Assembly (NCBI RefSeq): GCF_009730595.1
Contig: NZ_CP046276.1
Location: 186,001 to 250,000 of the forward strand
DNA from: Spiroplasma tabanidicola
GTDB taxonomy: Bacteria > Bacillota_I > Bacilli_A > Mycoplasmatales > Mycoplasmataceae
Reading direction: 5' to 3'
DNA length: 64,000 nucleotides
Each line of letters starts with the position of its first letter. Within the stretch, counting starts at the first letter, position 1. The translations under genes were made by a program, and so were the position numbers. This document shows positions 22,597 through 34,228 of this stretch, piece after piece. Below the pieces are notes generated by a model, which saw only the letters and a program-made list of their open reading frames with translations, was not told the origin of the DNA and searched no databases.

Positions 22597-24315
22597 ATGT
22601 CAAATAAATTAAACGGAATTGGAGCAAGTAACGGAATTGCAGTGGCTAGCGTATATGTTTTAGATGAACAACCAATTGTTATTCCTAAAAAGGATGCAAC
22701 CAATTTAGAGCAAGAATTAGAATTAATTAACTCTTCAATCGCAAAAGCAAAAAAAGACTTAGAAAGTTTACAAGCAATTGCAAAAGAAAAATTAGGAGAA
22801 GAAAAAGCAGCTATATTTGAAGCTCATGCTTCAATTTTAGAAGATCCAGCAATGGCTGAAGAATTTACAGCATTAATAAAAGAAAAAAACTATAATGCGG
22901 CAAGAGCTATTGATGAAGTTTCTAAAAAATACATCGAAATGTTCGGAGCTATGGAAGATGCATACTTCAAAGAAAGAGCAGCAGATGTAAAAGATGTAAC
23001 TCAAAGATTAATTCGTTATGTATTAAAAATGCCAGTTTTAGATTTAGCATCAATTAGTAGTGAAGTTATAATTGTTGCAGAAGACTTAACACCAAGTCAA
23101 ACAGCACAATTGAACCCAAAATATGTCAAAGGTTTTGCATGTAATGTTGGGGGAAGAACAAGTCATGCTGCAATTATGGCAAGAAGTTTAGAAATTCCTG
23201 CAGTTTTAGGTTTAAGAACAATTTTATCAACAGCTAAAGAAGGAGATGTTTTAGCAATTGATGGAAGTACAGGAGATGTTGAAATTAATCCTTCTGACAA
23301 ATCAGTTTGAGAAGCAAAAGCAAAAAAATTCCTTGAAGAAAAAGCAGAGTTAGAACAATTTAAAACAAAATCAACAATTACAAAAGATGGATATGATAAA
23401 TTCATTTTAGAAGGAAATATAGGTAGTCCAAAAGATGTTGCAGCTGTTTTAGAAAATGGTGGAGAAGGAGTTGGACTATTTAGATCTGAATTCTTATACA
23501 TGGACAATGATCATTTCCCAACTGAAGAAGAACAATTTGAAGCTTACAAAAAAGTTGTAAGTGATATGAATGGTAAAATGACTGTTATTAGAACACTTGA
23601 TATTGGTGGAGATAAAAAGCTAAGTTATTTTGCATTCCCAGAAGAAATGAACCCATTTTTAGGATATCGTGCTATTAGATTTACAATGGATAGAAAAGAC
23701 ATCTTTAGAGATCAAATTAGAGCATTATTAAGAGCAAGTGCATTTGGACCTGTTGGAATTATGTTTCCAATGATAGCAACAATTGATGAATTTGTTAGTG
23801 CAAAAAAATTCACTCTTGAATGTAAAGCAGAACTCGAAAAAGAAGGGGTTGCAGTTGGAAAAGATTTAGAAATTGGTATGATGGTAGAAATTCCTGCAGC
23901 TGCAGTTAATGCCGAAAACTTTGCAAAACATGCAGACTTCTTTAGTGTTGGAACAAACGATTTAATTCAATACTCAATGGCAGCAGATAGAATGAGTGAA
24001 AATGTTACATACTTATACCAACCATTTAACCCATCAATTTTAAGATTATTAAAATTGACAATAGATGGAGCTCATAAACATGGAAAATGAGCTGGTATGT
24101 GTGGAGAAATGGCTGGAGAACCAGACGCAGTTCCATTATTAATGGGATTAGGTCTTGATGCTTATTCAATGTCTGCAACAAGTATTACAAAAGCAAGAAG
24201 CATAATGTCAAAATTAACATTAGTAGAAACTCAAGAACTTGCAAAAAAAGCATTAGAATGTGAAACATCAAGTCAAGTTTTAGATTTAGTGCATAAATTA
24301 ATGAGCGATAAATAA
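22597..24315 (+). CDS. ptsI: phosphoenolpyruvate-protein phosphotransferase (PTS enzyme I)
   Basis: 572 residues, full length. Transfers phosphate from PEP to HPr. The swivelling domain has [12 protein letters not shown] with the phosphorylated H190. The C-terminal barrel binds [40 protein letters not shown], and the catalytic-Cys region [10 protein letters not shown] (W is TGA). AGGAGG precedes the ATG, with its own promoter and terminator. Works with ptsH, crr and scrA in this window. Confidence 0.97.
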
Positions 24316-24318
24316 TAT

Positions 24319-24347
24319 AAAAATCCTATTTGAAATAGGATTTTTTT
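24319..24347 (+). terminator. terminator after ptsI
   Basis: AAATCCTATT pairs with AATAGGATTT, followed by seven T. Confidence 0.92.
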
Positions 24348-24436
24348 GTTACTAAAAATTTTTTTAATTATAAACAATTTTTATAAATAGTCATTTTAAT
24401 CTAAAAAAATATATAATAAAACTCAATAGGTGCATT

Positions 24437-25135
24437 ATGAAAAGAAATAAAAAATTAAAAGTTTACTTACAAATATTAATATTTACATTTTTGTTAGTTA
24501 TACTTTTTGAAAGTTTAGACAATAATAATAAATTTATGGTTTTGTTTGATCAAGTATTAGTTTTTTTAATGGTGCTTTTTTTATTTTTATCATCACTTTC
24601 AATAATAATAATTTTTTCAAAGTTTTATGAAGAAGTAAAATTAAATATATCTAAATATTCATTAATAAAAAATATTAGAAAATCTCAAAAATCAATTTTA
24701 CTGAATAAAATTACTTTATTTTTATTACCTCTAGCTTGTTATAGAGTAAATATTACTTCAAAAATTATTTTGGATACAGATGATGGAAAGAACTTTTTAA
24801 TTTCTTTAACTGTAATTTGTGCATTAGCAGTTATTTTGACTTATGTAAGTTATTTTTTAATTTTTTCTTATTTACTAGAAGCAAAAAAAAGAAATTTAAC
24901 AAAAAAAGAAGAGTTATGACAAGAGATTATTTATAGCAAAATTGAGTTGGAATTTAGAAATATTGTAGAGTTACAAAAAAACAATTTTTTGGAAAATATA
25001 AATTTAATTTTTGAAGATAATATTAGATCTTTTTTACTTATAGAAAGTAAAAAACATAATTTAATAATTAATGCGCGATTCTCTTTATTATTGTCAAATA
25101 AGAAAAAGGCCAGCACTCCTCCTGATTTTTATTAA
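24437..25135 (+). CDS. small integral membrane protein, first of two paralogues
   Basis: 232 residues, paralogous along its whole length to the protein at 26451. Four membrane helices: about 8-27, 35-60, 87-105 and 118-145. Shared landmarks are FEEVKLNISKYSLIK after helix 2, ACYRV before helix 3 and a C-terminal KKASTPP. The family occurs beside lipoprotein genes in Mesoplasma and Spiroplasma as I recall (possibly the TIGR04561-type membrane proteins). Function unknown. TATAAT at 24412-24417 is its probable -10; AGGTG precedes the ATG. The codons for TPP form an ACTCCTCCT motif, see findings. Confidence 0.75.
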
Positions 25136-25226
25136 ATATGTATTTTAAAAGCTTTTATAAATTTATATTTTTGTAATAAACAAAATATTTTTTGTTATAT
25201 CTAAAAAAATAAAAGGAGAAAAATTT

Positions 25227-26369
25227 ATGAAAAAATTACTTACTATTTTAAGTGTATTAACTATGTCTTCATTTTCAGCTTCTATTCTTGTTGCATGTGA
25301 TAGCAATAATAATCAACAAAACGAAAAAAACGATAACCCATCTAATGAAAACAATAATGTGAATAATAATAATGAAAATAATAACGAAGAAAAACCACAA
25401 GAAGAAAATAACGAATTAATAGATTTGAGTGCATTAAAATATAAAAACTTACCAGCAGGCTATATGGAAAACGGAGTCTATGATAGAGACAATGGTGCAA
25501 ATTTAGGAAATAAAAAAAATTTAGAGTATAAAATTAATGCTGAATCTATTTTGTTTTCTTTAAACCAATTAAACAAAATAGATTTAAAAAGTAGTGACAT
25601 TGAAATATCGGAAATCGATAACGGAACAGCTGGGATGAATGGAGTTGCTGTTATTAAAGCTGCAATTGGTTCTAAAAGTGTCAAAGGAGAAACTAGTTTA
25701 ATATTAAATCAAAATATTAATTTTTCAGCTTTAGTTGGAAATAGAAAACTTAATAATATTTATATTAAACAAGATATTTTTGATAATTTAGAAACTGAAA
25801 TAAAAGATCCAAATAACAAATCTGCTTTTGCTGCATATATAGTAGAACAAATCGGAGTTTCAAATCCTGCTCTTGAGGCTCTTGCAGAACCTATGGTTAG
25901 TGGTGCAGAAAAAATATTACCCAAAGTCAATTTTACAAGCAAAGAATTTGTGATTCAGGAAACACCATCACTTAATGGATTGTTTGTAGCTGATCAGAAT
26001 TTAAAATTTGAATTAAATTTTGTTAAAGACGAAAGAGCATTTTTTATAAAAAATAAAGATTCGCTCCCATTAGTAAATATGGAGTTAGATAAAAATACTG
26101 ATGTTAGCCCATCTGAAAATTACATTTCCTTAAAAAAAACAGTATACAAAAAGTTAAATAACTCTAATTCTTGAAAGAACAAAGTATCTTTAGAAGAATT
26201 TATAAAATTTACAAGAGTTCAGAAAGGAAAAAGAAATATGTATTATATAAATGTAATTGCTGGGTCTTCAAAACTTTATGGTCATGACTTTTTACTTTTC
26301 TTTATGTCAGGTAAATTATTTGATGAACAAGGATCTGTTAGAGTTAATGCACAAGTCAAAAACAATTAG
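25227..26369 (+). CDS. lipoprotein, probably MOLPALP family (first of two paralogues)
   Basis: 380 residues. A lipoprotein signal with lipobox LVAC and acylated C24 places it on the outer face of the membrane. An N/E/Q-rich linker (about 26-60) comes before a folded part. It shares with the lipoprotein at 32475 the segments YKNLPAGYMENG, ESILFSLNQLNK and GVSNPALEALAEPM; the last resembles the PAL-type motif of the mollicute MOLPALP lipoproteins, as far as I remember that family. AAAAGGAG precedes the ATG. Role unknown; substrate binding or adhesion would be guesses. Confidence 0.85.
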
Positions 26370-26450
26370 AAAAAACATTTTATTTAAGTATAAAAAAAAT
26401 ATATTTTTATAATTTTAAAGTTATAATTATTTTATTAATAAAGGTGAAAT

Positions 26451-27152
26451 ATGAAAAAAGAAAAAAAACAAAATAGCTTTATTAAAATAGTTATTTTTGC
26501 AATATTGTTATGATTCTTATTTAGTAGTCTAGATAAAAATCAAAATTTATCAATTCTTTTTAATCAAGTTTTGATTTTTTTACTTGTTTTATTTTTACTT
26601 TTTTCATCAATTTCAATAATTATAATTTTTTCTAGATATTTTGAAGAAGTAAAATTAAATATTTCTAAATATTCATTGATTAAAACTTTTAACAGATCAC
26701 AAACACCAATTTTGTTAAATAAGTTGATTATTGTTTTAGCGCCAATAGCTTGCTATAGAGTAAAATTAATAGCAAATCTATTTTTAAAAGACTTTAATCA
26801 AAACTATTATTTGTTATCACTTTTTATAATATGCACTTTAGCAGTATTGTTATCATTAGCTAGTTATTTTTTAATAGTTTCTTATTTTATTGATATGAAA
26901 AAACGTAACTTAATATTGAAAAACAATGATTTAGAAGAAGTGCTGCTAAATCAATTAAATTTAGATACAAATGATTTATTTGAAATTAAAGTAAATCAAT
27001 TTTATAATTCAATTAATATTATTTTTGAAAACAACATTAGAGCTTTTATTTTAGTTGAAAATGAAAAACATAACTTAAAAGTTAATAGTTATTTTTCTAT
27101 TTTATTAAACAATAACAAAAAGGCAACAACTCCTCCTCGATTATCTTTTTAA
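26451..27152 (+). CDS. small integral membrane protein, second of two paralogues
   Basis: 233 residues, paralogue of the protein at 24437. Same four-helix plan, with FEEVKLNISKYSLIK, ACYRVK and a C-terminal KKATTPPRLSF. The helix-3 region is less conserved than the ends. AAGGTG precedes the ATG, with TATAAT upstream in a stretch (TTTAAAGTTATAATTAT) that is also present at about 16167, ahead of the ABC operon. Directly precedes the large FtsX-type permease. The repeated neighbourhood of this small protein, a lipoprotein and a permease suggests one surface complex. This is inference. Confidence 0.75.
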
Positions 27153-27213
27153 TTCTTTTTATTCAAAATTTTAATGAATTAATATTAAGAGAGGAATAGG
27201 TTTAACGACCTTG

Positions 27214-30200
27214 ATGAATATGCGGATACAAAAACCTTTTTTTAAAAACGCATTTAAAAACATTTTAAAAAACAAAATTCAGTTTATTACTGTTATTATT
27301 TTGATTTTTATAAGTAGTTTGGTTTTTACAATGTGTTACTCTGCAACTTCTAGAATAAATAAATCATACAATGAATATTCTTCACAAAAAGAAAGTAATT
27401 TACATGATTTTGTTGCAGATTTCACTTCAACTTCTTACATCAGTAACGAAGACAATGAAGACAAAATAAATTTTAAAAAATTATCTGATCCATTAATAAG
27501 AGATAATTTAGTTTTAACTTATATAAAAAATAAGTTACAAGATACTAATAACAGTTTTGTTTTTGATAGAGTTGAAGCAAGACAGTTTTCATTATCTACA
27601 AATAAAACTTTAAAAGTTGTAATTTTAAATCCTGAACAAAAAGTAGACAAATTTGTTGTTGAAGAAGGTATGGATTTAAACACTTGGACAACTTATTCAA
27701 AAGCTACAAATAATTTAAGTTTAAAATGAGCTTATATTGATAGAAGATTTGCAGATTATAATAATATTAAATTAAACGATATTATTAGATTACAAGATGA
27801 TAAATTTGGTAGTTCAATTCTTGTAAAGAATAGCCAAAATAAGGATAAAGATTTTGATAAAACTTTAAAAGAACATGAAAATGAAGATATTAGTTTGTGA
27901 ATGAACAATACTCCATACAATGAACTTAGTTGATTTCAAGTAGTTGGATTTGGTAGTTCAGCTGATTTTGTAACACCAATTGTAAATTCTGAAAAACCAC
28001 TTCCTAATTATAAAGAAGAAGCATTGGTTTATGTGAACCCATTAAATTTTGGAATTACATATAAATACTATGAAACAGTTTTTGCAAATAATGAATTTAG
28101 TTTAAACAATTATGGTTCTACAAAAATTTGATATTCAGACAATCAAATATCAAACTATGAAACTTTGAAAGTTATATCTGATGCTGATAAAGAAATTTAT
28201 TTTGTAGGAAAATTTGCAAATGAAAAATATAAAGCAAATTCTATAGAATATTTGAATAATTTAATAGAAAGTTTTGAAGTATCAAAAGAAATTGGATTAA
28301 AGTCTAATTACATAAATGCTTTAAATGAAAATGCAAAAATATTTACAAAAACAGGTGATTCTAACTATTCAATGGGAGCTAGAACTAGTACTTTTCCGTT
28401 TATATTAATAATATTTAATGTTGTTTCATATGTTTTAATTGCAATTATTTTAGGAATTGGAATTGTAATTTTAATAGCACAATTAAAATTGCAATTAGAA
28501 AAAGCTTTTGGCCAAATGGGAGTAATGATTTCATTGGGTTATAAAAAAATTCAGTTGATACTTTCAAATAGTATTTATGCATTTATTATTGCATTAGTTG
28601 GAGGAACTATTGGATATATTTGTGGATACTTTTTACAATTTTTAATAATTACTGTTTTTGATAAATTTTTTGCTATTCAAATTCAACAAATTAGTTTTAA
28701 TTTAGAATCATTCATTATATCTATTTTTGGGATTTTTGCATTTTTAGAGTTTGTAACTCTTATAACATGTATTTATATGTTTAACAAAAATACTGTTTTA
28801 GAAATGATAAATTACGAACAAAGAAGTGCTACAACTAGATTTAATTTATTTTTTAAAAAATTATTTATTAGAAGAACAAAAAACTTTAACTCTAAATTCT
28901 CAGGAGCAATCTTATCAAGCTCTGTATTAAAATTGTTTGCAGTTTTAGTTTCTATGTTTGTTGCAGCAACAATGACAACAGCAAGCATAATTATGCCACA
29001 TGTTCTAAAAGAAAACCAAAAATATATTTACAGCGGTGATGAATATGATAATAAGGTTACTTATTATTCTCCAATTTATAATGATCCAGTTTCTTTTTAT
29101 AAAACTTATAATCCTGAATCAACAAATAAAAATTATGACTCTTTAGATGCAAAAAATTTAATTGATAGTTATTTAAAAAATAATATAAGTTCAAAGTTTT
29201 TTAATCCATCAAATGACTTGGGTGAATTAAATGATATGAGTTATAAAAATATTGATTTAGATTATTTAAAAAGCAAAGATTTATATTTACAAAATAACTC
29301 ACAAAATAGTTCTGATTTATTAATAACTTCTCTAACAGGAAGTTTGTGACCTGATATATATAGATATGTAAAACCTTCATGATTAAATAATAAAAAAGAA
29401 TTTATGGATGTACTATTTAATGCTAATAACTCAAGAAATGCAATTGAAGACTTAGAAAATATGAGATTATTTTATTTAAAATATAAACATACAATCGGAT
29501 TAAATATTAGAAGAGAAGGTTACTTTGTAAAAAGAACATCTTTACTTACATCGCTTGCAAGTGATGGTGGACCTAATAATGACTTAATATCTGCAAATGA
29601 GTTTGCAAGTAATTCTTCAATACCAATAAGTGTTAATATCGAAAAAGACGGAAGCATAATGAATGATGAAGTATTTCAAAACTCTTTATATAAATTTGTA
29701 AATAGTTCAAATTATATGTCAGAGTCAGTTGTTATATGTGGACCGATTTATAATTGAATAGTTGCTTATTTTAGAGCTAACTTACAACAAATTTTTTTAC
29801 AAGGAATTTATACAAGCTTACCTTCAAACATTAGAGACATAATGTTAAAAGAATTTGAAAAGGATAATGGCTCATTTAATATGTCTTTTGGGACAACTCC
29901 TTTTAATCAAGAAAATGAAGAGTTGGGAACATATTTAAATTCTGAATTAAAAAATATTGATTTTAAAGTTTATGGTATTAATCAAAATGGATTACAAAAA
30001 CTTTATGACAATAATTCAAATGATATTAAAGCAAAACTTGTTGAAAAAGATTCAATAATAATAAATGAAACATTAGCGAAGAAATTAAAATTAAAAGTTG
30101 GACAAACAGTTGATATTAATCACATCATTGAATATTTAGAAAAAGATGGTCAAGAACTTGGTGTTGATAGTTGAAATACTAATAAGATCAATGCACAAGA

Positions 30201-31353
30201 TTCTGAAGGATATACTAGTTCTAAAAATATTTATAAAAACTCAGTTTTAAATTCAAAAAAAATAGGGTGAACTAATAGCAAAATGATTCAAGATGATGTA
30301 GATGAGCAAGAAAAAGATTTAGTTTATTATTCTAGAATAGACTTATCAAGTGATAGTATGGTTTCTCCAACTAGTATGTCAAAACAAATTAAAAAAGGAG
30401 CAATCAAAAAAAAGGTTAAGAAAATAAATAAAGAATATAAAGTTGTAGGAATTGCAAATCAGTATGGAGTTTCAAAAGCATGAATAGATAATGAAACTGC
30501 AAATGAACAAGCACAATACAATAAAACAAAACCATTATTATTTAGTTTATTTATTAAAGAATGATCAAATCCAAAAAGTTTAGTGAGTGGTTCAGAAGAA
30601 CAAATTTTTGTAAACAAGTTGAAAGAGTTTAACAATACATCAACTTTATTTAATAGTAATTATGAAAATTTTGTAAATTGAACAAATTCAAACCAAGATT
30701 TTAATAAATATTTAACTTTATTTAATAATGAGTATCCGATATTTAATTATAAAAACTCAAATGATAAATCATTTAGTGATTTATCTAAGGGTATTACAAC
30801 AATTCAAAGATATGGAGATTACACAATATTTGGATTAAAAGGTGGAAAAGTAAATGGAGCTAACCAAACTTCATATTCAGCATTTTCACAATCACCAATT
30901 GAAAGCGTTTGACAATATGATGCTGCAATTGAAATTTTATCTAGAATTGAAAAAACTCTTAACTCGATTATTTTTACATTGTTGCCAATTATATTAATTA
31001 TTAGTTTTATAGTAATTTTATTAACAATTAACTCTGTTATTGCAAAAAATCAAAAAATTATTGCGATGATGAAAATACTAGGATATAGCAAAGTTTATAT
31101 TTCTAGATTATTTATAGGTATATATATTCCACCTGCAATTCTAGGATCAATTCTAGGATTTGTAGCAGGCTGGTTCTTTTTGAAACTAACTTTATATAAT
31201 GCAATAACTTCAATATTATTACCATTTAATTTCTACATTTGATATTTAATCGTTGGAGGGTTTGGAACATTTGTTCTTTACTTAATTAGTGTTGCTATAA
31301 GTTGAAATGCACTAAGAAGAGTAAATATGCTAATTGCTGTTCAAGGAGGATAA
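27214..31353 (+). CDS. FtsX-type ABC transporter permease, very large
   Basis: 1379 residues. After an N-terminal helix (about 18-40) comes an ectodomain, then FtsX-type membrane segments around 395-530 (GQMGVMISLGYKKIQLILSN), a long second ectodomain, and a last FtsX unit from about 1250 to the C-terminus (MMKILGYSKVYISRLFIG). This is the MacB/LolC-like layout, enlarged. No ATPase gene is adjacent. The start is not secure: GAGGAA lies about 17 bases before the ATG at 27214, a TTG precedes it, and a second ATG follows at 27220. The codon after that ATG is CGG, rare here and unassigned in some relatives. A lipoprotein gene starts two bases after the stop. Confidence 0.85.
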
Positions 31354-31354
31354 A

Positions 31355-32455
31355 ATGAAAAAACTTTTAAAATTACTTTTAGTAGTTACAAGTATGGTTC
31401 AACCTATTATTATTGTAAGTTGTGATAAAAAACAAACCAATACTTTAATAGATAGACCAGAACCAATTTTACCTATCTCTAAACAGGGATTTGAAAATGT
31501 AAATATTGATGCAATTGAAATTGATAAAATTATGTACAACTATGATTTGTATGAACAAGTAATTGAACAGCTTAAAAAAGCAAATTATAATGTAAATGAT
31601 ATTAATGTAAGTGTTATAAAAAACGGAATAAATACTTTAGATAAAGATAATTCCGATTTATTTAGAAATGGAACATATGAATGAACTTTTTCTAATAAGA
31701 ATAATGATAAAGAATATATAAAAGCAAAACTAATTATTACAAACTCATTAAATTTAGCTGATATATTTAGTGCTTTAAATATTGGAACAATTTATGACAG
31801 TCGTCCAAAATCAATATTGATAGGTTTACTAACTAAGAATTTAAACTTAATAAATATGATTGAACAAATTTCAGAGCAGTTAATTGATGTAAAAAATTAT
31901 ATTTACAATCAAAATAATAAATCTGCAATTATAAAAATTTCAGAAGATAATGATTTTCCAAAATTAAGTGGTGGAAAAGATGTTATCCCTAAAAAGTTTT
32001 ATGGGTCAATAGAAGTTAATTTTGAAATACAAAAATTTGATTATGCAAAATTAAATGATGATCAAAAAGGAATAACATTTAATCAATTTTGAAAAAATTT
32101 AAATTATATTTCTAGTAGTGATATAAATATGCCTAATAATATTGGAATAATAAATCAATTTAATATTTATAGTTTATTAATGAGTTTAATTATTACAAAT
32201 TTTACTACTGGTGAATCACAATTTTATTGACCAATAATAATAAATGATATTTTATCTGAAGAACAAAACTCATTTAAACCAGAAAAATCAGATAAACCAA
32301 ATGCTATTGAAGGAAAAGATTTTATGGTAAATATTTATTTTAAAGAATATAAAAATGAATATCCAAATGATGCAAGTAATGAACAACTTGATAAAAACTC
32401 ATTTATTTTTGATCAAAAAGAACCAGTAAAACTATATTTTAAATACTTAAATTAA
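31355..32455 (+). CDS. lipoprotein next to the FtsX-type permease
   Basis: 366 residues. The signal peptide ends in lipobox IVSC with C23. An AAGGAGG site lies inside the end of the permease gene, so the two are probably translationally linked. The mature part has no repeat and is rich in N, K, I and D. I do not recognise the family; it is not clearly related to the lipoproteins on either side. Its place suggests a surface partner of the permease. Confidence 0.82.
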
Positions 32456-32474
32456 GTAAAAAAGGAGAAAAAAA

Positions 32475-33587
32475 ATGAAAAAATTACTAGCTATTTTAGG
32501 AGTATTAACAATGATGTCTACAACATCTTCGGTAGTTGTAGCTTGTGGAGAAGATAATACATCTGATAATTCAAGTAATAACAAACCAGTTGATCCAGAA
32601 AGTCCAACAGACCCAAATACTCCAAATGAAGATTTGATTGATTTAGCAAAATTACAATATAAAAATCTTCCAGCAGGTTTCATGGAAGCTGGTGCTTATG
32701 ATAGAAACAATGGGAAAAATTTAGGATCAGAAAATAATGAAAATCAAGTAGATTTTTATAAAATTAATTCAGAGTCTGTTTTATTTTCTTTAAATCAAAT
32801 GAATAAATTAAGTTTATCAAGTGACGATGTTGATATTTCTGAAATATCAAATGGAGAATCACATAATGGTTATGGTGGAGTAGCTGTTATTAAAGCTAAA
32901 ACTGGATCAAAAAAAGCAAAAGGAGAAGCATCTTTAATTTTAAATCAAAGTATTGATTTCAAAGCTCTAGTTGGTAATACCAATTTAGATAATATATACA
33001 TTAAAGAAGATATTTTCAATGATTTAGAAAATCAAATGAAAAATGAAAGTAATATGCAAGCATTTGCTGCTTTTATCATTGAACAAATAGGAGTTGCAAA
33101 TCCAGCTCTTGAAGCATTAGCTACACCAATGATGTATGGCGCTGCAGGAATAATACCTAATACAAGTTTTACTCCAACTGAGTTTAATATTTCAAAGACA
33201 CCTTCTTTAGATGGATTATTTGTAGCTGCACAAGATTTGGTATTTAAAACTAAGTTTGTTAAAGATGATAGAGTAGTGTTAACAAGTTCTGATACTCAAA
33301 ACATACAACTAAATAAAACCGTTAACCAAGACTCAAAAAATAATTACATTGAAATAAAAAAAGCGGCATATAATAAATTAGGTAATACAGGAAATTGAAA
33401 AAGCAAAGTAGATGTCAACGAATTTATCAAATATTCAAGGGTGGAAAAAAAAGAATCAGGATATACAGTTTATGTCATTTCGGGCTCATCTAAAATTTAT
33501 GGACATGATGTATTATTGCCATTTGTCGCTGGAAAATTATTAGTTGCCAATGCAGTAGTAGATATTGAAGTAACAATAGCAGCTTAA
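32475..33587 (+). CDS. lipoprotein, probably MOLPALP family (second of two paralogues)
   Basis: 370 residues. Lipobox VVAC with C24. Paralogue of the lipoprotein at 25227, sharing LxYKNLPAGxME, GVAVIKAxxGSK and QIGVANPALEALATPM. The low-complexity linker differs (proline/threonine rather than asparagine/glutamate rich), which is expected in a fast-evolving exposed spacer. AAAGGAG precedes the ATG; the previous gene ends 19 bases before, so it probably belongs to the permease transcript. Confidence 0.85.
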
Positions 33588-33671
33588 ATTTATGCTGTAT
33601 TTTAAAATAAAATAATATTAATTAAAATCTTATTTTATATTGTAAAATAATCTAGAAAGGGGATAACTCTT

Positions 33672-34148
33672 ATGGGATTATTTACAAAAAATAAAAGTTT
33701 AGAAGTTTTTGCACCTGTTGATGGAGAAGTAATAGACTTATCAACAGTTAAAGATGATGTTTTTGCAGAAGGTATGCTAGGTGATGGTTTAGCTTTTGTT
33801 CCTGCAAGTGGAGAATTTTATGCTCCAATTGATGGAAAATTAGTTACAGTATTTCCATCAGGACATGCTTATGGAATTGCAAATAAAAATGGAGTAGAAA
33901 TTTTACTACACATTGGAATTGACACAGTTTCTCTTGAAGGAAAAGGGTTTGATGTTAAAGTTAAACAAAATCAAACTGTATCAAAAGGTGAATTACTTGT
34001 AGTAGTAGATTTAAAAGAAGTATCTTCAAAAGTTCCATCAATGCAAACACCATTAATTTTTACAACTGATTCAATGCAAGGTAAGCAAATTGAAATTGTA
34101 AAAAAAGGTAAAGTTTCTAAAGGTGACTTAGTAGCAATAGTAAAATAA
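33672..34148 (+). CDS. crr: PTS system glucose-type IIA component
   Basis: 158 residues. Takes phosphate from HPr and passes it to EIIB domains of the glucose/sucrose superfamily. ILLHIGIDTVSLEGKGF contains the phosphorylated H80, and SGHAYGI contains the second active-site His. The scrA protein in this window has no IIA domain, so this soluble protein is the likely phosphate donor for it. AAAGGGG precedes the ATG. A terminator follows. Confidence 0.96.
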   Translation: MGLFTKNKSLEVFAPVDGEVIDLSTVKDDVFAEGMLGDGLAFVPASGEFYAPIDGKLVTVFPSGHAYGIANKNGVEILLHIGIDTVSLEGKGFDVKVKQNQTVSKGELLVVVDLKEVSSKVPSMQTPLIFTTDSMQGKQIEIVKKGKVSKGDLVAIVK

Positions 34149-34150
34149 GA

Positions 34151-34180
34151 AAAAAATGTTTATATATAAACATTTTTTTT
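34151..34180 (+). terminator. terminator after crr
   Basis: AAAAAATGTTTA pairs with TAAACATTTTTT around TATA, with a T-run. Confidence 0.92.
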
Positions 34181-34228
34181 ATTTTTATAGAGTAAAATAA
34201 CCTTAGATTAATTTTGGAGCTGAAATAA

